Assembly (NCBI GenBank): GCA_022841905.1
Contig: JALHQO010000001.1
Span: 415,568-479,567, forward strand
Length of the DNA: 64,000 bases
Source of the DNA: Hyphomonadaceae bacterium
Lineage (GTDB): Bacteria > Pseudomonadota > Alphaproteobacteria > Caulobacterales > Aquidulcibacteraceae
Direction of reading: 5' to 3'
Shown piece by piece: positions 1 to 9,183 of this stretch. Positions within the stretch are counted from its first letter, which is position 1; the number at the start of each line of letters is the position of its first letter. A program made the translations under genes and the position numbers. The notes beneath the pieces were generated by a model that did not search any database, was not told where the DNA came from, and saw only the letters and a program-made list of their open reading frames with translations.

Positions 1-2
1 AC

Positions 3-527
3 ATCGTCAGCGGCTCGGGTTCGGCGCCAGATCCGTTCGTCTATCAGTACATCAATCTGAACGAGGTCGAGATATCCGGCGTCGAAGGTCGCTTGAGTGG
101 CTCATGGAGCAACGGCTTCGGGCTCAACCTTTCAGCGGCCTATGCGGAAGGCGAGCAGATCACGCCGGCGGGGCGCGCGCCTTTGGAGACGATTGATCCG
201 TTCAAACTCGTGCTGGGGCTTTCCTACGACGCGTCGGGTGGCAATTGGGGCGGCCAAGCAATCGTCACGTATTCTGAACGCAAGGATGAAGGCGACGTGC
301 AATCGCCCGCGACGGCGTTCCGTCCCGATGCGTTCACGATTCTCGATCTCACCGCCTACTGGCATTTGACCGATGCAGCGACCCTGCGCGTCGGCGTCTT
401 CAATCTGACGGACGAAGAATATTGGTGGTGGAGCGATGCGCGCGGCCTGAGCGCGACATCAGCGGTGCGCGACGCCTACACGCAGCCGGGCCGCAACGTT
501 TCAGTTTCTCTGGCGTATCGTTTCTGA
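3..527 (+). CDS. TonB-dependent outer-membrane receptor, C-terminal part (5' end outside window)
   Basis: The reading frame is open from the window edge to a TGA at 525-527, so only about the last 174 residues are seen. They show alternating amphipathic beta-strands, the family-type phrase VFNLTDEEYWWW near the end, and a terminal strand VSLAYRF ending in Phe, the usual BAM recognition signature of an outer-membrane barrel. TonB-dependent receptors import iron chelates, haem or other large ligands using TonB/ExbBD energy. The segment resembles the haemoglobin/transferrin/lactoferrin-type receptors, but the plug domain is missing so the ligand cannot be named. A putative periplasmic partner starts 13 bases downstream, and the two are probably co-transcribed. 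Confidence 0.85.
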   Translation: MVSGSGSAPDPFVYQYINLNEVEISGVEGRLSGSWSNGFGLNLSAAYAEGEQITPAGRAPLETIDPFKLVLGLSYDASGGNWGGQAIVTYSERKDEGDVQSPATAFRPDAFTILDLTAYWHLTDAATLRVGVFNLTDEEYWWWSDARGLSATSAVRDAYTQPGRNVSVSLAYRF

Positions 528-540
528 GGAGGACGGAAAG

Positions 541-1515
541 ATGCAAATATCAGTGACGCGGCGCGCGTCCCTGCTGGCGTTTGCCGGTGCGGGCGTTGCG
601 GCGGCGAGCCCGGCTTGGGCGCAAACTACGCGCCGCTTGCCGGCGGGTGTCGAGCGCGACCGGCAATCGATTTTGGCGATGGCCGGCGATTATCGCGTGC
701 GGTTCAATTTCGATGAAACCGTGCCGTTCGTCAGCGACTACACGCCGCGCGAGCCGACCAGCAGTGGCGGCTACGAAAGTGTCCGCGTCGTGGAGGATCG
801 CGGCGATTTCATCATGCTGCAACACATGCTCGTCGCGGAACACGAAGGGCAGACGTTCATCATCAAGCATTGGCGCCAGGACTGGACCTACCAGCCGCGC
901 ACCGTGCTCGTATACGATCGCTTGAATTATTGGGCGCTGGAGAGTGTGCCCTCCGCCGAACGTCGCGGCGCCTGGTCGCAAACGGTGTGGCAGACGGATG
1001 ACTCGCCGCGTTATGGCGGGGTCGGCCAATGGAACTACGACGCCGGCCGCACGATCTGGAATAGCGGGCCGACGGCGCGTCCGCTGGCGCGGCGCGATGC
1101 GATCCGCAATCCGCCCTACAATCGCTACAACTCGATCAACCGTCATGCGCTGACGCCAACTGGCTGGGTGCATGAGCAGGATAACGAGAAGATCGGCACG
1201 CGCGATGGCCAGCAAGTGGCGATAGTGCACGAAGATGGCGTCAACACGTACGACCGCTTCAGCGAGTATCCGGTCGCTGCCGCTGATGCGTATTGGAACG
1301 ATACGAAAGAGTACTGGGCCGGCGTGCGCACAGCGTGGGATGACGCAATCGCACGCCGCCGCGGCGTGTGGGTCGAGGAAGAGCCGCAGAATGGCGCGAT
1401 TACCGGGCCGGTGCTGATGGGCTTGGCCGATCAAATTCACGCCGGCGACATGCAAACCCAACCCGCGCTCATCGAAGCGCAAGCCACGATCACGACGGCG
1501 ACGAGCGCGGCCTAA
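541..1515 (+). CDS. Exported DUF6607-family protein, partner of the TonB receptor
   Basis: 324 residues. The N-terminus has a twin arginine (TRRASLLAF), a hydrophobic stretch and an AWA-Q-type cleavage site at about residue 27, so it is exported by Sec or possibly Tat. The mature part is rich in Trp and Tyr and matches my memory of DUF6607, a family of unknown function often found beside TonB-dependent receptors. The start is supported by a purine-rich Shine-Dalgarno stretch (GAGGAGG) just upstream. The gene lies 13 bases after the receptor and is followed by a strong hairpin terminator, so receptor and partner look like the end of one transcription unit. A role in handling the imported ligand is inference only. 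Confidence 0.65.
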   Translation: MQISVTRRASLLAFAGAGVAAASPAWAQTTRRLPAGVERDRQSILAMAGDYRVRFNFDETVPFVSDYTPREPTSSGGYESVRVVEDRGDFIMLQHMLVAEHEGQTFIIKHWRQDWTYQPRTVLVYDRLNYWALESVPSAERRGAWSQTVWQTDDSPRYGGVGQWNYDAGRTIWNSGPTARPLARRDAIRNPPYNRYNSINRHALTPTGWVHEQDNEKIGTRDGQQVAIVHEDGVNTYDRFSEYPVAAADAYWNDTKEYWAGVRTAWDDAIARRRGVWVEEEPQNGAITGPVLMGLADQIHAGDMQTQPALIEAQATITTATSAA

Positions 1516-1536
1516 GCAGCGTTTGTCGCATGAGGG

Positions 1537-1574
1537 CGCGGCGGTTTCGAAAGGAGCCGCCGCGTCTTTGTTTT
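1537..1574 (+). terminator. Rho-independent terminator after the TonB receptor/DUF6607 unit
   Basis: An 8-bp GC stem (CGCGGCGG at 1537-1544 pairing with CCGCCGCG at 1557-1564) is followed by a T-rich run (TCTTTGTTTT). It sits 21 bases after the DUF6607 stop and before the SCO gene. Confidence 0.75.
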
Positions 1575-1661
1575 GTAACATGCGCTTAAAGCTGCGGCAT
1601 ACCGCCCCCTGTGCGCTCGCGCCGCGTTGCTTGAGCGTCGTTTGAACGGCTTAGTTTTTCC

Positions 1662-2333
1662 ATGAACGAACCGGTTGAAACGCCGCGGCGCAGGCTGACG
1701 GGGGCGGTTGTGCCCGCGCTGGCGGCTGCGGCTTTGGCTGCGTTCGTGACGATGCTGCTTGTCGGCCGCAATGGCGCGGAAAAAGCGGCAGGCACGCCGG
1801 TCGTCGAAAACTGCATTCTCGAGGGCGCCGAAGAAGTTGGCGGGCCGATCGAATTGGTCGACGGCAATGGCGCGATTGTCACGCAAGCGGATTTTGCTGG
1901 CGAACCGGCGGTGCTCTATTTCGGCTTCACGCACTGCCCCGATATCTGCCCGACATCGATGTATACGCTGGCCGACGCACTCGCCGCGCCGGGCGGCTAC
2001 GATGTGCAGCCAGTTCTGGTGAGCCTCGATCCGGAACGCGATACGCCAGAGGTGATGGGCGCTTATGCGCGCACCTCCGGCTTTCCGCCCGGCCTGGTTG
2101 GGCTGACCGGAACACGTGCGCAGATCGATGCGGCGAAGGCGGCGTTCCATGTCTATAGCGCCCGCGCCGACGTCGAGGGCGCGCCGGCGGGCACGTACAA
2201 TGTCGATCACTCGTCCTTCCTCTATGTGCTGGACGGCCAGTGGCAGACACGCGCCATCGTCAACACGCTGCGGGCGACGCCGGACCAGATGTCAGCCTGC
2301 ATCGCGGCCGGGCTGGAGCGGGCGGGCGCCTGA
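1662..2333 (+). CDS. SCO1/SenC-family copper chaperone for cytochrome c oxidase
   Basis: 223 residues. A membrane anchor spans about residues 13-36, followed by a periplasmic thioredoxin-like domain. The copper-binding CxxxC is visible as HCPDICP (Cys92, Cys96), preceded by YFGFT, and the distal ligand His183 lies in VDHSSF. The family delivers copper to the CuA site of cytochrome oxidase subunit II, or acts as its thiol reductase. The gene looks monocistronic: a terminator precedes it and phaZ follows after 229 bases. No clear Shine-Dalgarno is visible, so the start is chosen on the position of the anchor. Confidence 0.88.
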   Translation: MNEPVETPRRRLTGAVVPALAAAALAAFVTMLLVGRNGAEKAAGTPVVENCILEGAEEVGGPIELVDGNGAIVTQADFAGEPAVLYFGFTHCPDICPTSMYTLADALAAPGGYDVQPVLVSLDPERDTPEVMGAYARTSGFPPGLVGLTGTRAQIDAAKAAFHVYSARADVEGAPAGTYNVDHSSFLYVLDGQWQTRAIVNTLRATPDQMSACIAAGLERAGA

Positions 2334-2562
2334 TTATGGGAAACGTGGGCCGCTTTCGGCGCTTGCGTGGTTAATAACTGACATTACGTTTAGGCCGAGG
2401 CGCCGGGTGGGGAACCCGGGGCCGGCTAGGGCGTAGGCCTAGTTCGCCCGTCTGGTGCCGCAGTGCAGCGTTTGCGGCTACCAGGCGTCTTAGCTTGTTT
2501 GAAACGGGGGCGCGCGCACGATCCTGAGTCGGATTGCTGCAGCGCAGCACGGAAGGGCCCTA

Positions 2563-3849
2563 ATGCTCTACTCGCTTTACGAACTGGGCCACCTGTCGGT
2601 CGCGCCGCTCCGCATCGCTGCACTGATGCAGTCCACGGTGTTGCGCTCGGCCATGAACCCGATGGTCGACACCGAGGTCTCGCGCACGGCCGCCGCCGCT
2701 TCCGACCTGTTCGAGTCGGTGACCCGCCGTTACCGCAAGCCGGAATGGAACCTGCCGACGACGGTAGTGAACGGCGTCGATGTGCCGGTGACGCCGAAAG
2801 CGGTCTGGTCTTCGCCGTGGTGCAACATGCTCCATTTCGAACGCGACGCTGACGTGTTGAAGAGCGCGCGCGGCGATAAGGCCGATCCGGCGGTGTTGCT
2901 GGTCTCGCCGATGTCGGGCCATTACGCCACGCTGCTGCGCGATACGGTGAGCGCGTTTTTGCCGGAGCACGAAGTTTACGTCACCGATTGGTCGGACGCG
3001 CGCATGGTGCCGGTTCTGGCCGGGCGCTTCGATCTCAACGATTACATCGATCACGTGATGGCGATGCTGCGCGCGCTGGGTCCGGAGACGCATGTGATCG
3101 CTGTTTGCCAACCGGGGCCGCTCGTGCTGGCGGCGGTGGCGTTGATGGCGGAAGAAAACGATCCGTGCACGCCGGCGACGATGACGATCATGGGCTCGCC
3201 GATCGATGCGCGCAAATCGCCGACGGCGCCGAACAAGCTGGCCGAGACGCGCGATATCGAATGGTTCAAGCAGAACATGATCCATTCCGTGCCTGGGCTT
3301 TATCCGGGCGTGTTTCGCCGCGTCTATCCAGGCTTTTTGCAGCTCGCGAGCTTCATGGGCATGAACCTTTCGCGCCATGTCGATGCGCACAACGCCTATT
3401 TCCAGAACCTGGTGAAGGGCGACGGCGACAGCACCGATAAGCACCGCCTGTTTTACGATGAATATCTCGCTGTGATGGATCTCTCGGAAGAGTTCTACAT
3501 CCAGACGCTGGTGGAAGTGTTCCAAGAATACACGCTGGCCAACGGCACGATGATGCATCGCGGCCGCCGCGTCGATCCGAGCAAGATCACCAAGACTGCG
3601 CTGCTGACGGTCGAAGGCGAGAACGACGACATCTCCGGCATCGGCCAAACCCAGGCCGCGCACGACATCTGTTCGAACATCCCTGAAGCGATGCGCAGCG
3701 ACTACATCCAGCCGGGGGTCGGCCATTACGGCGTGTTCTCGGGCCGCCGTTTCCGCACGGAGATTTATCCGCGCGTGCGCGATTTCATGCGCTCGTTCAA
3801 GTCGGCGTCTTCGCGCAAGAAGCCGGCGCTGAAGGTCGTCGAAGCCTAG
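2563..3849 (+). CDS. phaZ: Intracellular polyhydroxyalkanoate (PHB) depolymerase
   Basis: 428 residues, the usual length for the type without a signal peptide that mobilises intracellular native PHB granules. The opening (MLYSLYELGHLSVAPLR) is characteristic. The nucleophile elbow reads AVCQPGP, giving a Cys nucleophile (Cys182) in place of the lipase-box Ser, as established for this family. The C-terminal half contains the conserved granule-depolymerase region and the late GVGHYGVFSGRR segment that supplies the catalytic His. A GGAAGGG Shine-Dalgarno precedes the ATG. Its stop overlaps the stop of the convergent GFA gene. The host is therefore expected to store PHB, although no synthase is in the window. 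Confidence 0.93.
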   Translation: MLYSLYELGHLSVAPLRIAALMQSTVLRSAMNPMVDTEVSRTAAAASDLFESVTRRYRKPEWNLPTTVVNGVDVPVTPKAVWSSPWCNMLHFERDADVLKSARGDKADPAVLLVSPMSGHYATLLRDTVSAFLPEHEVYVTDWSDARMVPVLAGRFDLNDYIDHVMAMLRALGPETHVIAVCQPGPLVLAAVALMAEENDPCTPATMTIMGSPIDARKSPTAPNKLAETRDIEWFKQNMIHSVPGLYPGVFRRVYPGFLQLASFMGMNLSRHVDAHNAYFQNLVKGDGDSTDKHRLFYDEYLAVMDLSEEFYIQTLVEVFQEYTLANGTMMHRGRRVDPSKITKTALLTVEGENDDISGIGQTQAAHDICSNIPEAMRSDYIQPGVGHYGVFSGRRFRTEIYPRVRDFMRSFKSASSRKKPALKVVEA

Positions 3850-4217
3850 GCCTTCGACACAGGATCGACGAGCGACATCGTGCGGCCTTCAGCGGCGCGA
3901 AGCGGCACGCTGGCGGGATCGAAACCCTCAAGGCAGCGCACGTTGACGCCGTAATGGTCGGGCATCGAGCGCTTCTTGTGGAACGGATAGATGCCGCAGA
4001 CGCTACAGAAATAGTGCTTCGCGACGCCGCTATTCCACGTGTAGAGCGAGAGCTTGTCCTCCCCCGCAATCAGCTTGAAGCCGTTTTCGTGCACCGTGCA
4101 CATGAGCGCGTTCTTCTTGCTGCAGAGCGAACAATCGCACATCGTGACTTCGGTGATTTCGGTTTCGATCTCAAACTGGACCGCGCCGCAATGGCAGGAG
4201 CCTTGATAGTGCGTCAT
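3846..4217 (-). CDS. GFA/CENP-V-domain zinc protein (glutathione-dependent formaldehyde-activating-like)
   Basis: 123 residues, a single GFA fold. Zinc ligands are visible as CHC (Cys8, Cys10), CDCSLC (Cys27, Cys29, Cys32) and FCSVCG (Cys71, Cys74), in the order typical of the family. Only some members act on S-hydroxymethylglutathione and most have no assigned substrate, so a formaldehyde role is not claimed. AGGAAGGTGAG precedes the ATG. It converges on phaZ and the two stops overlap by a few bases. Confidence 0.85.
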   Translation of the reverse strand: MTHYQGSCHCGAVQFEIETEITEVTMCDCSLCSKKNALMCTVHENGFKLIAGEDKLSLYTWNSGVAKHYFCSVCGIYPFHKKRSMPDHYGVNVRCLEGFDPASVPLRAAEGRTMSLVDPVSKA

Positions 4218-4274
4218 GTGCTCACCTTCCTCAGCAGCTTAACCGGCGGCGATGGGTGCGAGAAACCGCGAAGC

Positions 4275-5036
4275 ATGAGATTCTTGCGTATGCGCTTCGA
4301 TTCGCGACGCAAGGCAGAAGAGCCAACTCAAACCGAGATCGAAACGATCGACGGGCGGCGCATGGCCGTGCGGCTGATTGTCAATCCGCGCGCGCGGCAC
4401 GTGTCGGTGCGGATTGATCCGACGCGCCGTCAGGCGATCGCGACGGCGCCGTCCAAGCGCTATCTGAAACACGCGGCGCAGTTCGCGGCCGAGCGCGCGG
4501 GCTGGATTGCGCAGGAATTGTCGCGACTGCCAAAGAGCGTGTCGCTCTCGCCGGGCTCGTTCGTGACCTATCACGGTGTTGAGCACGAGCTGACCTATGA
4601 GCGAGGCCGCGGGGTCGCGCGCGTGGAGCCGGGACTGATCCCGCGCCTCGTCGTGCCGGCGAGTGATCCAGCGCTATTCGAAGCGCGAGTTATCCGCTTT
4701 TTCAAGGAGCGCGCGCGCGAAGAACTGATCGATCGCGTCGCGCACCATGCGGTGACGCTGGGCGTGAACCCGGTGAAAATCCAGGTGAAGGAGTTGCGCT
4801 CGCGCTGGGGCTCTTGCTCGGTCGATGGCGTGCTGTCGTTTTCGTGGCGGCTGATCCTGGCCCCGCCTTACGTGCTGGACTATCTCGCCGCGCATGAAGT
4901 GGCGCACTTGCGTGAGATGAACCACTCACGCCGCTTTTGGGCGCACGTGAAGAAGTGCATGCCCGACTACGAACGTGGCCGGGACTGGCTGCACCAGCAT
5001 GGCTGCGCGCTGCACGCCGTGGGGTTTGCGCGTTAA
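4275..5036 (+). CDS. YgjP-like (DUF45/M48-type) zinc metallopeptidase
   Basis: 253 residues from this start. The C-terminal part carries HEVAHL (His207, Glu208, His211), the HExxH zinc-protease motif, preceded by RSRWGSCS, which is diagnostic of the YgjP/DUF45 family, and followed by NHSRRFW, whose His can be the third ligand. The frame is open upstream to 3954, but that part overlaps GFA antisense and lacks family similarity; ATGs at 4275 and 4290 both fit. No signal peptide, so cytoplasmic. Substrates are unknown. It converges on the cytochrome b561 gene with a 4-base overlap. Confidence 0.85.
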   Translation: MRFLRMRFDSRRKAEEPTQTEIETIDGRRMAVRLIVNPRARHVSVRIDPTRRQAIATAPSKRYLKHAAQFAAERAGWIAQELSRLPKSVSLSPGSFVTYHGVEHELTYERGRGVARVEPGLIPRLVVPASDPALFEARVIRFFKERAREELIDRVAHHAVTLGVNPVKIQVKELRSRWGSCSVDGVLSFSWRLILAPPYVLDYLAAHEVAHLREMNHSRRFWAHVKKCMPDYERGRDWLHQHGCALHAVGFAR

Positions 5037-5593
5037 GAGCGCTTGCCAGGCGTCGCCATCCGGAACCGCCCGCTATCATCCATGAAGACGTGCTTCAGTG
5101 CGCCGAGGATGTGCAGGCCGATGAAACCGACCAACGCCCAGCGGCCGACTGCGTGCAAAGTCTCCGCGATTTCGTGAACGCCTTCATTGCGCGTGGCGAA
5201 GGGGCTCGGGATCGAGAGCACGTCAAACATATTGATCGCGCGGCCGCCCGACCAGATCGCGAGCGGGCCTGAGATGATTTGAATGAGGATCGCGGCCAGC
5301 AAGATGTGGTGCGTGGCAGACGCGAGAAACATCAAGATCGGCGCTTGTTTGGGCGGCGTCGGTTGCGGCTGCGTGTAGTGCGAGATGACGCGCGCGAGCA
5401 GGATGATGAAGAACGTCGCGCCGAAACTGATGTGCCACCACATCAACGTCGCGCGCGCGGCGCGGTCACCGGCGTCGCCCGCGAAATCGGCTTGGAAGCC
5501 TGTGGTGAGCATGACTCCGACGGCGATCGCGGCGAGCCAATGCAGTGCGATCGAAAGCCAGCCGTATCCGTCTTTGGTGTTTGTCCACTGCAT
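5033..5593 (-). CDS. Cytochrome b561-family di-haem membrane protein
   Basis: 186 residues with four hydrophobic segments (about 15-32, 52-72, 87-113, 150-170). Histidines suitable as haem ligands lie in or near them: His18 (ALHWL), His54 (WWHISFG), His95/96, His147 and His161 (GLHILGALKH). This is the prokaryotic b561 layout, which moves electrons from quinol to periplasmic acceptors or oxygen. It could also be listed as a cytochrome b/b6-like Ni-hydrogenase subunit homologue, but no partner enzyme is adjacent. Confidence 0.87.
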   Translation of the reverse strand: MQWTNTKDGYGWLSIALHWLAAIAVGVMLTTGFQADFAGDAGDRAARATLMWWHISFGATFFIILLARVISHYTQPQPTPPKQAPILMFLASATHHILLAAILIQIISGPLAIWSGGRAINMFDVLSIPSPFATRNEGVHEIAETLHAVGRWALVGFIGLHILGALKHVFMDDSGRFRMATPGKRS

Positions 5594-5681
5594 GCTGAAC
5601 CTCGTTCAAGGCTGCAGTGTAGGCGCTCCAAAGGCTTGAGCAATGCGCGACGCTTTGGCGCCAACGCGTCGCAAGTGCGCT

Positions 5682-8114
5682 TTAGCCTTCAGGGCCGAAA
5701 TCGAGCGAGCGATCTTGCGTGTCGGGCGGCGTATCGATCGGCGCGCCGATAGTGGCGCCAACGGGTGCGCCAACGGCGGTGAGTTCCGGCGCGATGGGAT
5801 CGGGAACTCCGACGTCGTAGTCTTCGTCGCGCGGCATTTCGAGCGGACGCGAAGGCGTGTTCCGCAGCGCGACGGGTGCGATGCGGGCCCATATGTCAGC
5901 CGGTATGGATCCACCCGTGACGCGGCCGGTGATGGTGAAGTTGTCGTTGCCGACCCACACGCCGCCGACCATGCCGGGCGTGTAGCCGACGAACCAAGCG
6001 TCGCGATAATCGTTGCCGGTGCCAGTCTTGCCGCCGACTTGGTGCGTGGTCATGCGCGCGCGCGTGCCGGTGCCGGCTTGGACGACGCGGCTCATCATAA
6101 GATTCATGTAGCGGAGCGGGCGCTCTTCGATGACGCGGACGCGGTTGTCCTGGCGCCAGCTCCACATCGTCTCGTTCGAATTGGCGCGGCGGATGCGCGC
6201 GACGCCGTGACCTTCGACGCGGAAGCCGCCTGACGCCATCGCGCCGTAAGCCTGCGTCATTTCCATCAGCGTGATCTCTTGGGCGCCGAGCGCCAGCGAA
6301 TGGTAATTGTGCAGCGGCGAACGGACGCCAAGGCGGCGCGCGACGTCGATGACATTTTGGCCGCCGACTTCATTGGCGACGCGGATCGCCACCATGTTGA
6401 ACGAATTGGCGTAAGCGGAGTTGAGCGACACCGCGCCGTGGAATTCGTTGGTGTAGTTGCCCGGCGTCCAGGGCGGCTGGCCGTCGATATAGATCGTGAT
6501 CGGCGCATCTTCTCGCACGCTCCACGGCGTCAGGCCGTTTTCCATCGCGGCGAGGTAGATGAAGTATTTGAACGACGAGCCGGGCTGGCGGCGCGCTTGG
6601 GTGGCGCGGTTGAACTGGCTTTCGTCATAGTCGCGCCCGCCGACCATGACGCGCACGCCGCCTTCGTCGTCCATGAAGAGCGCTGCCGCCTGCGCGACGC
6701 GGCGGTCTTCGCCTTGCTCGGCCAATATGGCTTCGACGGTTTCGACGGCGGTGCGTTGAGCGGCGATGTCGATCGTGGTCTCGACGATGAAGTCGTCGCG
6801 CTGCTGGCCGATCACTTCGTTTAAAAGCGGATCAATCCAGTCGCGATAGTATGAGAGCACGCCAGCTGGATTGCGGCGGCTGATGACGAGCTCCTCTTGC
6901 ATCGCCGCGTCGCGTTCGGTGGCGCTGATATAGCCCATCGCCACCATCTCATTGAGCACCACGCTGGCGCGATCGCGCGCGGCGCCGATGTCTTGGCGCG
7001 CAGGATTGAGACGCGACGGCGCTTTGACGAGACCGGCAAGCATGGATGCTTGCAGCAATGTCAGTTCGCGCGCGGGGCGGTCGAAATAGCGTTCTGATGC
7101 TGCTTCCACGCCATAAGCGCCAGCGCCGAAATAGACGCGGCTCAGATAGAGCGCGAGGATTTCGTCCTTGGTGAAGCGGCTCTCGAGCCAGAGCGCCAGC
7201 ATAATTTCCTGCGCCTTGCGGCGCCAGGAGCGTTCGTTGGTGAGGAAGAGGTTCTTCGCCAGCTGCTGCGTGATGGTCGAGCCGCCTTGCACCACGCGGC
7301 CGGCGCGCAAGTTCTCGGCGCCGGCGCGCATCATGCCGCCGAAATCGACGCCGAAGTGATCATAGAAGCGCCGGTCCTCGATCGCGAGGAAGGCTTGGCC
7401 GACATAAGGCGGCAGCGTTTCGAGATCGACAGGCGGTGCGTTCTGGGCGCCTTCGCGCAAGATCACATTGCCGTTGCGGTCGAGGAAAGTGATCGACTGG
7501 CCTTGCCGCGCTTCCCAGAGATCGTCGGTCGAGGGCATGCCCCAGGTGACGAAGAAAAAGAACGCGACAACGAAGCCAACGCCGGCAGCGGCAAGCCAAC
7601 CGCTCCACACCGCCGCTTCGCGCAGCGATTTCGGTTGGCGGATGCCGCGGAGGCGATGCCAGACCGCGATGAAGAAGCCGCGCACCGCGCCCCAGAACGC
7701 CACCCATTTCGGCTCGATGACCGACCACGCATCGCGCGTCGTTTGCTCGATGCGCGCTTGCAGGCGCCCCAGTTGCGACGGCGGCGCTTCAGCTTCGGAT
7801 TCGTCAGGATCGCCAGCGGCGCGGAAGTAATGCGGCGGCAGATCGGACGGCTGTTGCGGCGCTTCTTCGCGCGCAGCGATCGGTTGTTCTATCTCACTCT
7901 CGGCAATCTGTTCTTCTACGACCGGATCTTCGATCGGCGGCTCAGGCTCCGGCGCCGTGTCGAGGGTTTCTTCCGGCTCGCTTTCGAACAGCGTCTCGTC
8001 AGGGGTCTCATTGACCGGTTGCTCCGGCGGGCCGTTTTCGGCGCGCGGAGGCTCGCCCTGTTCGGGGGGGCCGGACGGATCGTCCGGCGTCTTCGGTTCG
8101 TCTTCGTCAGCCAC
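5682..8114 (-). CDS. Class A penicillin-binding protein (PBP1A-type transglycosylase/transpeptidase)
   Basis: 810 residues from a GTG start supported by GGAGG 10 bases upstream. Residues 1-130 are a cytoplasmic, Pro/Glu/Asp-rich region; a membrane anchor spans about 170-191. The GT51 domain shows EDRRFYDHFGVD (catalytic Glu246) and GGSTITQQLAKN. The transpeptidase has S513-S-F-K516, the SxN motif SFN, and KTGTGNDYRDAW. It polymerises and cross-links peptidoglycan in the periplasm. The long acidic N-tail is unusual and is described as a finding. It is divergent from the BI-1 gene, with about 257 bases between starts. Confidence 0.94.
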   Translation of the reverse strand: MADEDEPKTPDDPSGPPEQGEPPRAENGPPEQPVNETPDETLFESEPEETLDTAPEPEPPIEDPVVEEQIAESEIEQPIAAREEAPQQPSDLPPHYFRAAGDPDESEAEAPPSQLGRLQARIEQTTRDAWSVIEPKWVAFWGAVRGFFIAVWHRLRGIRQPKSLREAAVWSGWLAAAGVGFVVAFFFFVTWGMPSTDDLWEARQGQSITFLDRNGNVILREGAQNAPPVDLETLPPYVGQAFLAIEDRRFYDHFGVDFGGMMRAGAENLRAGRVVQGGSTITQQLAKNLFLTNERSWRRKAQEIMLALWLESRFTKDEILALYLSRVYFGAGAYGVEAASERYFDRPARELTLLQASMLAGLVKAPSRLNPARQDIGAARDRASVVLNEMVAMGYISATERDAAMQEELVISRRNPAGVLSYYRDWIDPLLNEVIGQQRDDFIVETTIDIAAQRTAVETVEAILAEQGEDRRVAQAAALFMDDEGGVRVMVGGRDYDESQFNRATQARRQPGSSFKYFIYLAAMENGLTPWSVREDAPITIYIDGQPPWTPGNYTNEFHGAVSLNSAYANSFNMVAIRVANEVGGQNVIDVARRLGVRSPLHNYHSLALGAQEITLMEMTQAYGAMASGGFRVEGHGVARIRRANSNETMWSWRQDNRVRVIEERPLRYMNLMMSRVVQAGTGTRARMTTHQVGGKTGTGNDYRDAWFVGYTPGMVGGVWVGNDNFTITGRVTGGSIPADIWARIAPVALRNTPSRPLEMPRDEDYDVGVPDPIAPELTAVGAPVGATIGAPIDTPPDTQDRSLDFGPEG

Positions 8115-8371
8115 CCCGGCTCAACCTCCGCGCCCCAGGTAGCGCGATTCTCCGCAGGTCCCGCCCAAGACAGGCAGGCGCGGGCCCATTGTTCAAACGC
8201 ACGAATGAGGGAACCAGTTTCCCGCGCTCCTCGTAAAAGAGAAATTGGGCTTGTCCTGGCAGTTTCGCAATAACAAGCGGCGCCCGGTTCGGCTTGATGC
8301 AGTGGGGGAAGCCCGCCATATATGGGTCTACGGTTCGGGGGAATGCCCCTACGTCAAGGAGGTTTATTCTG

Positions 8372-9160
8372 ATGAGCGACTACCACTCAGGGGCAAGATC
8401 GATCCCGATCGGCCGCGAGGAGATGGCGATCGACCCCGGTCTGCGCCGCTTCATGCTCGGCGTTTACACCAAGATGGGCCTCGGCCTGGCGTGGTCAGCG
8501 GCGCTCGCTTTCGCCGTCGGCATGATCCCGCAGGTGACGCAGACGGTGCTGACGCCGCCTGTTCTTTACATCGTGCAGTGGGGCCCGCTGGTTCTGCTGC
8601 TGGGTTCCAGCTTCTTCATGCGCAACGCGTCCCCGGCTGCATCGGGGCTACTCTATTGGGCCGTTGTCACACTTATGGGCCTCGGCCTTGGCGTTTGGGT
8701 TTTCCTGGCCGCTAACGCGGTGAGCGCGGAAACGCTCGGCGGCCGCACCGTAACGGTGACGTTCGCCAATATGGCGAAAGCGTTCCTGGTGACGGCGGCG
8801 GCCTTCGGCGGCTTGGCGCTCTGGGGCTACACCACCAAGCGCAATCTGTCGGGCCTGCACTCGATGGTCATCATGGCCATCTGGGGCTTGGCGATTATCG
8901 GCATCCTGAACTTTGCCGCGGTCAGCATGGGCTGGATCCAAGGCTCCAGCATGTTCGAGATCGGCATGCAGGTTGTGACGCTGATTGTGTTCTCGGTGCT
9001 GGTGGCGACGCAAACCAACCAGCTGCGTGAGAGCTATTACTACCTGGCCAACGATCAACGCGGCCAAGCTGTGATGACCAATTTCGGCGCGCTGAACCTC
9101 TACATCGCCTTCATCACCATCTTCCAGATGATCCTGAGCCTGATGAGCTCGCGAAACTAA
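8372..9160 (+). CDS. Bax inhibitor-1/YccA-family membrane protein
   Basis: 262 residues with seven hydrophobic segments, the BI-1 family arrangement. The start is fixed by a perfect AAGGAGG at 8356-8362 before the ATG at 8372; the frame is open to 8294, but those residues are not family-like. The GYTTKRNLSG and final LYIAFITIFQMIL segments are typical. Bacterial members are pH-sensitive calcium-leak channels or interact with FtsH (YccA); the specific role here is not shown. A rho-independent terminator follows 23 bases after the stop. Confidence 0.92.
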   Translation: MSDYHSGARSIPIGREEMAIDPGLRRFMLGVYTKMGLGLAWSAALAFAVGMIPQVTQTVLTPPVLYIVQWGPLVLLLGSSFFMRNASPAASGLLYWAVVTLMGLGLGVWVFLAANAVSAETLGGRTVTVTFANMAKAFLVTAAAFGGLALWGYTTKRNLSGLHSMVIMAIWGLAIIGILNFAAVSMGWIQGSSMFEIGMQVVTLIVFSVLVATQTNQLRESYYYLANDQRGQAVMTNFGALNLYIAFITIFQMILSLMSSRN

Positions 9161-9183
9161 GTCTGGAAACAGCTGAAAAAGCG

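Noticed and set aside
2334-2562. Possible regulatory element between the SCO gene and phaZ
   Set aside because: Only a 6-bp stem (CCGGGT/ACCCGG) near 2403-2420 is visible, too weak to call in GC-rich sequence.
2560-3726. 388-codon open frame antisense to phaZ
   Set aside because: Shadow of a well-identified gene; its composition is His/Arg-rich with no domain.
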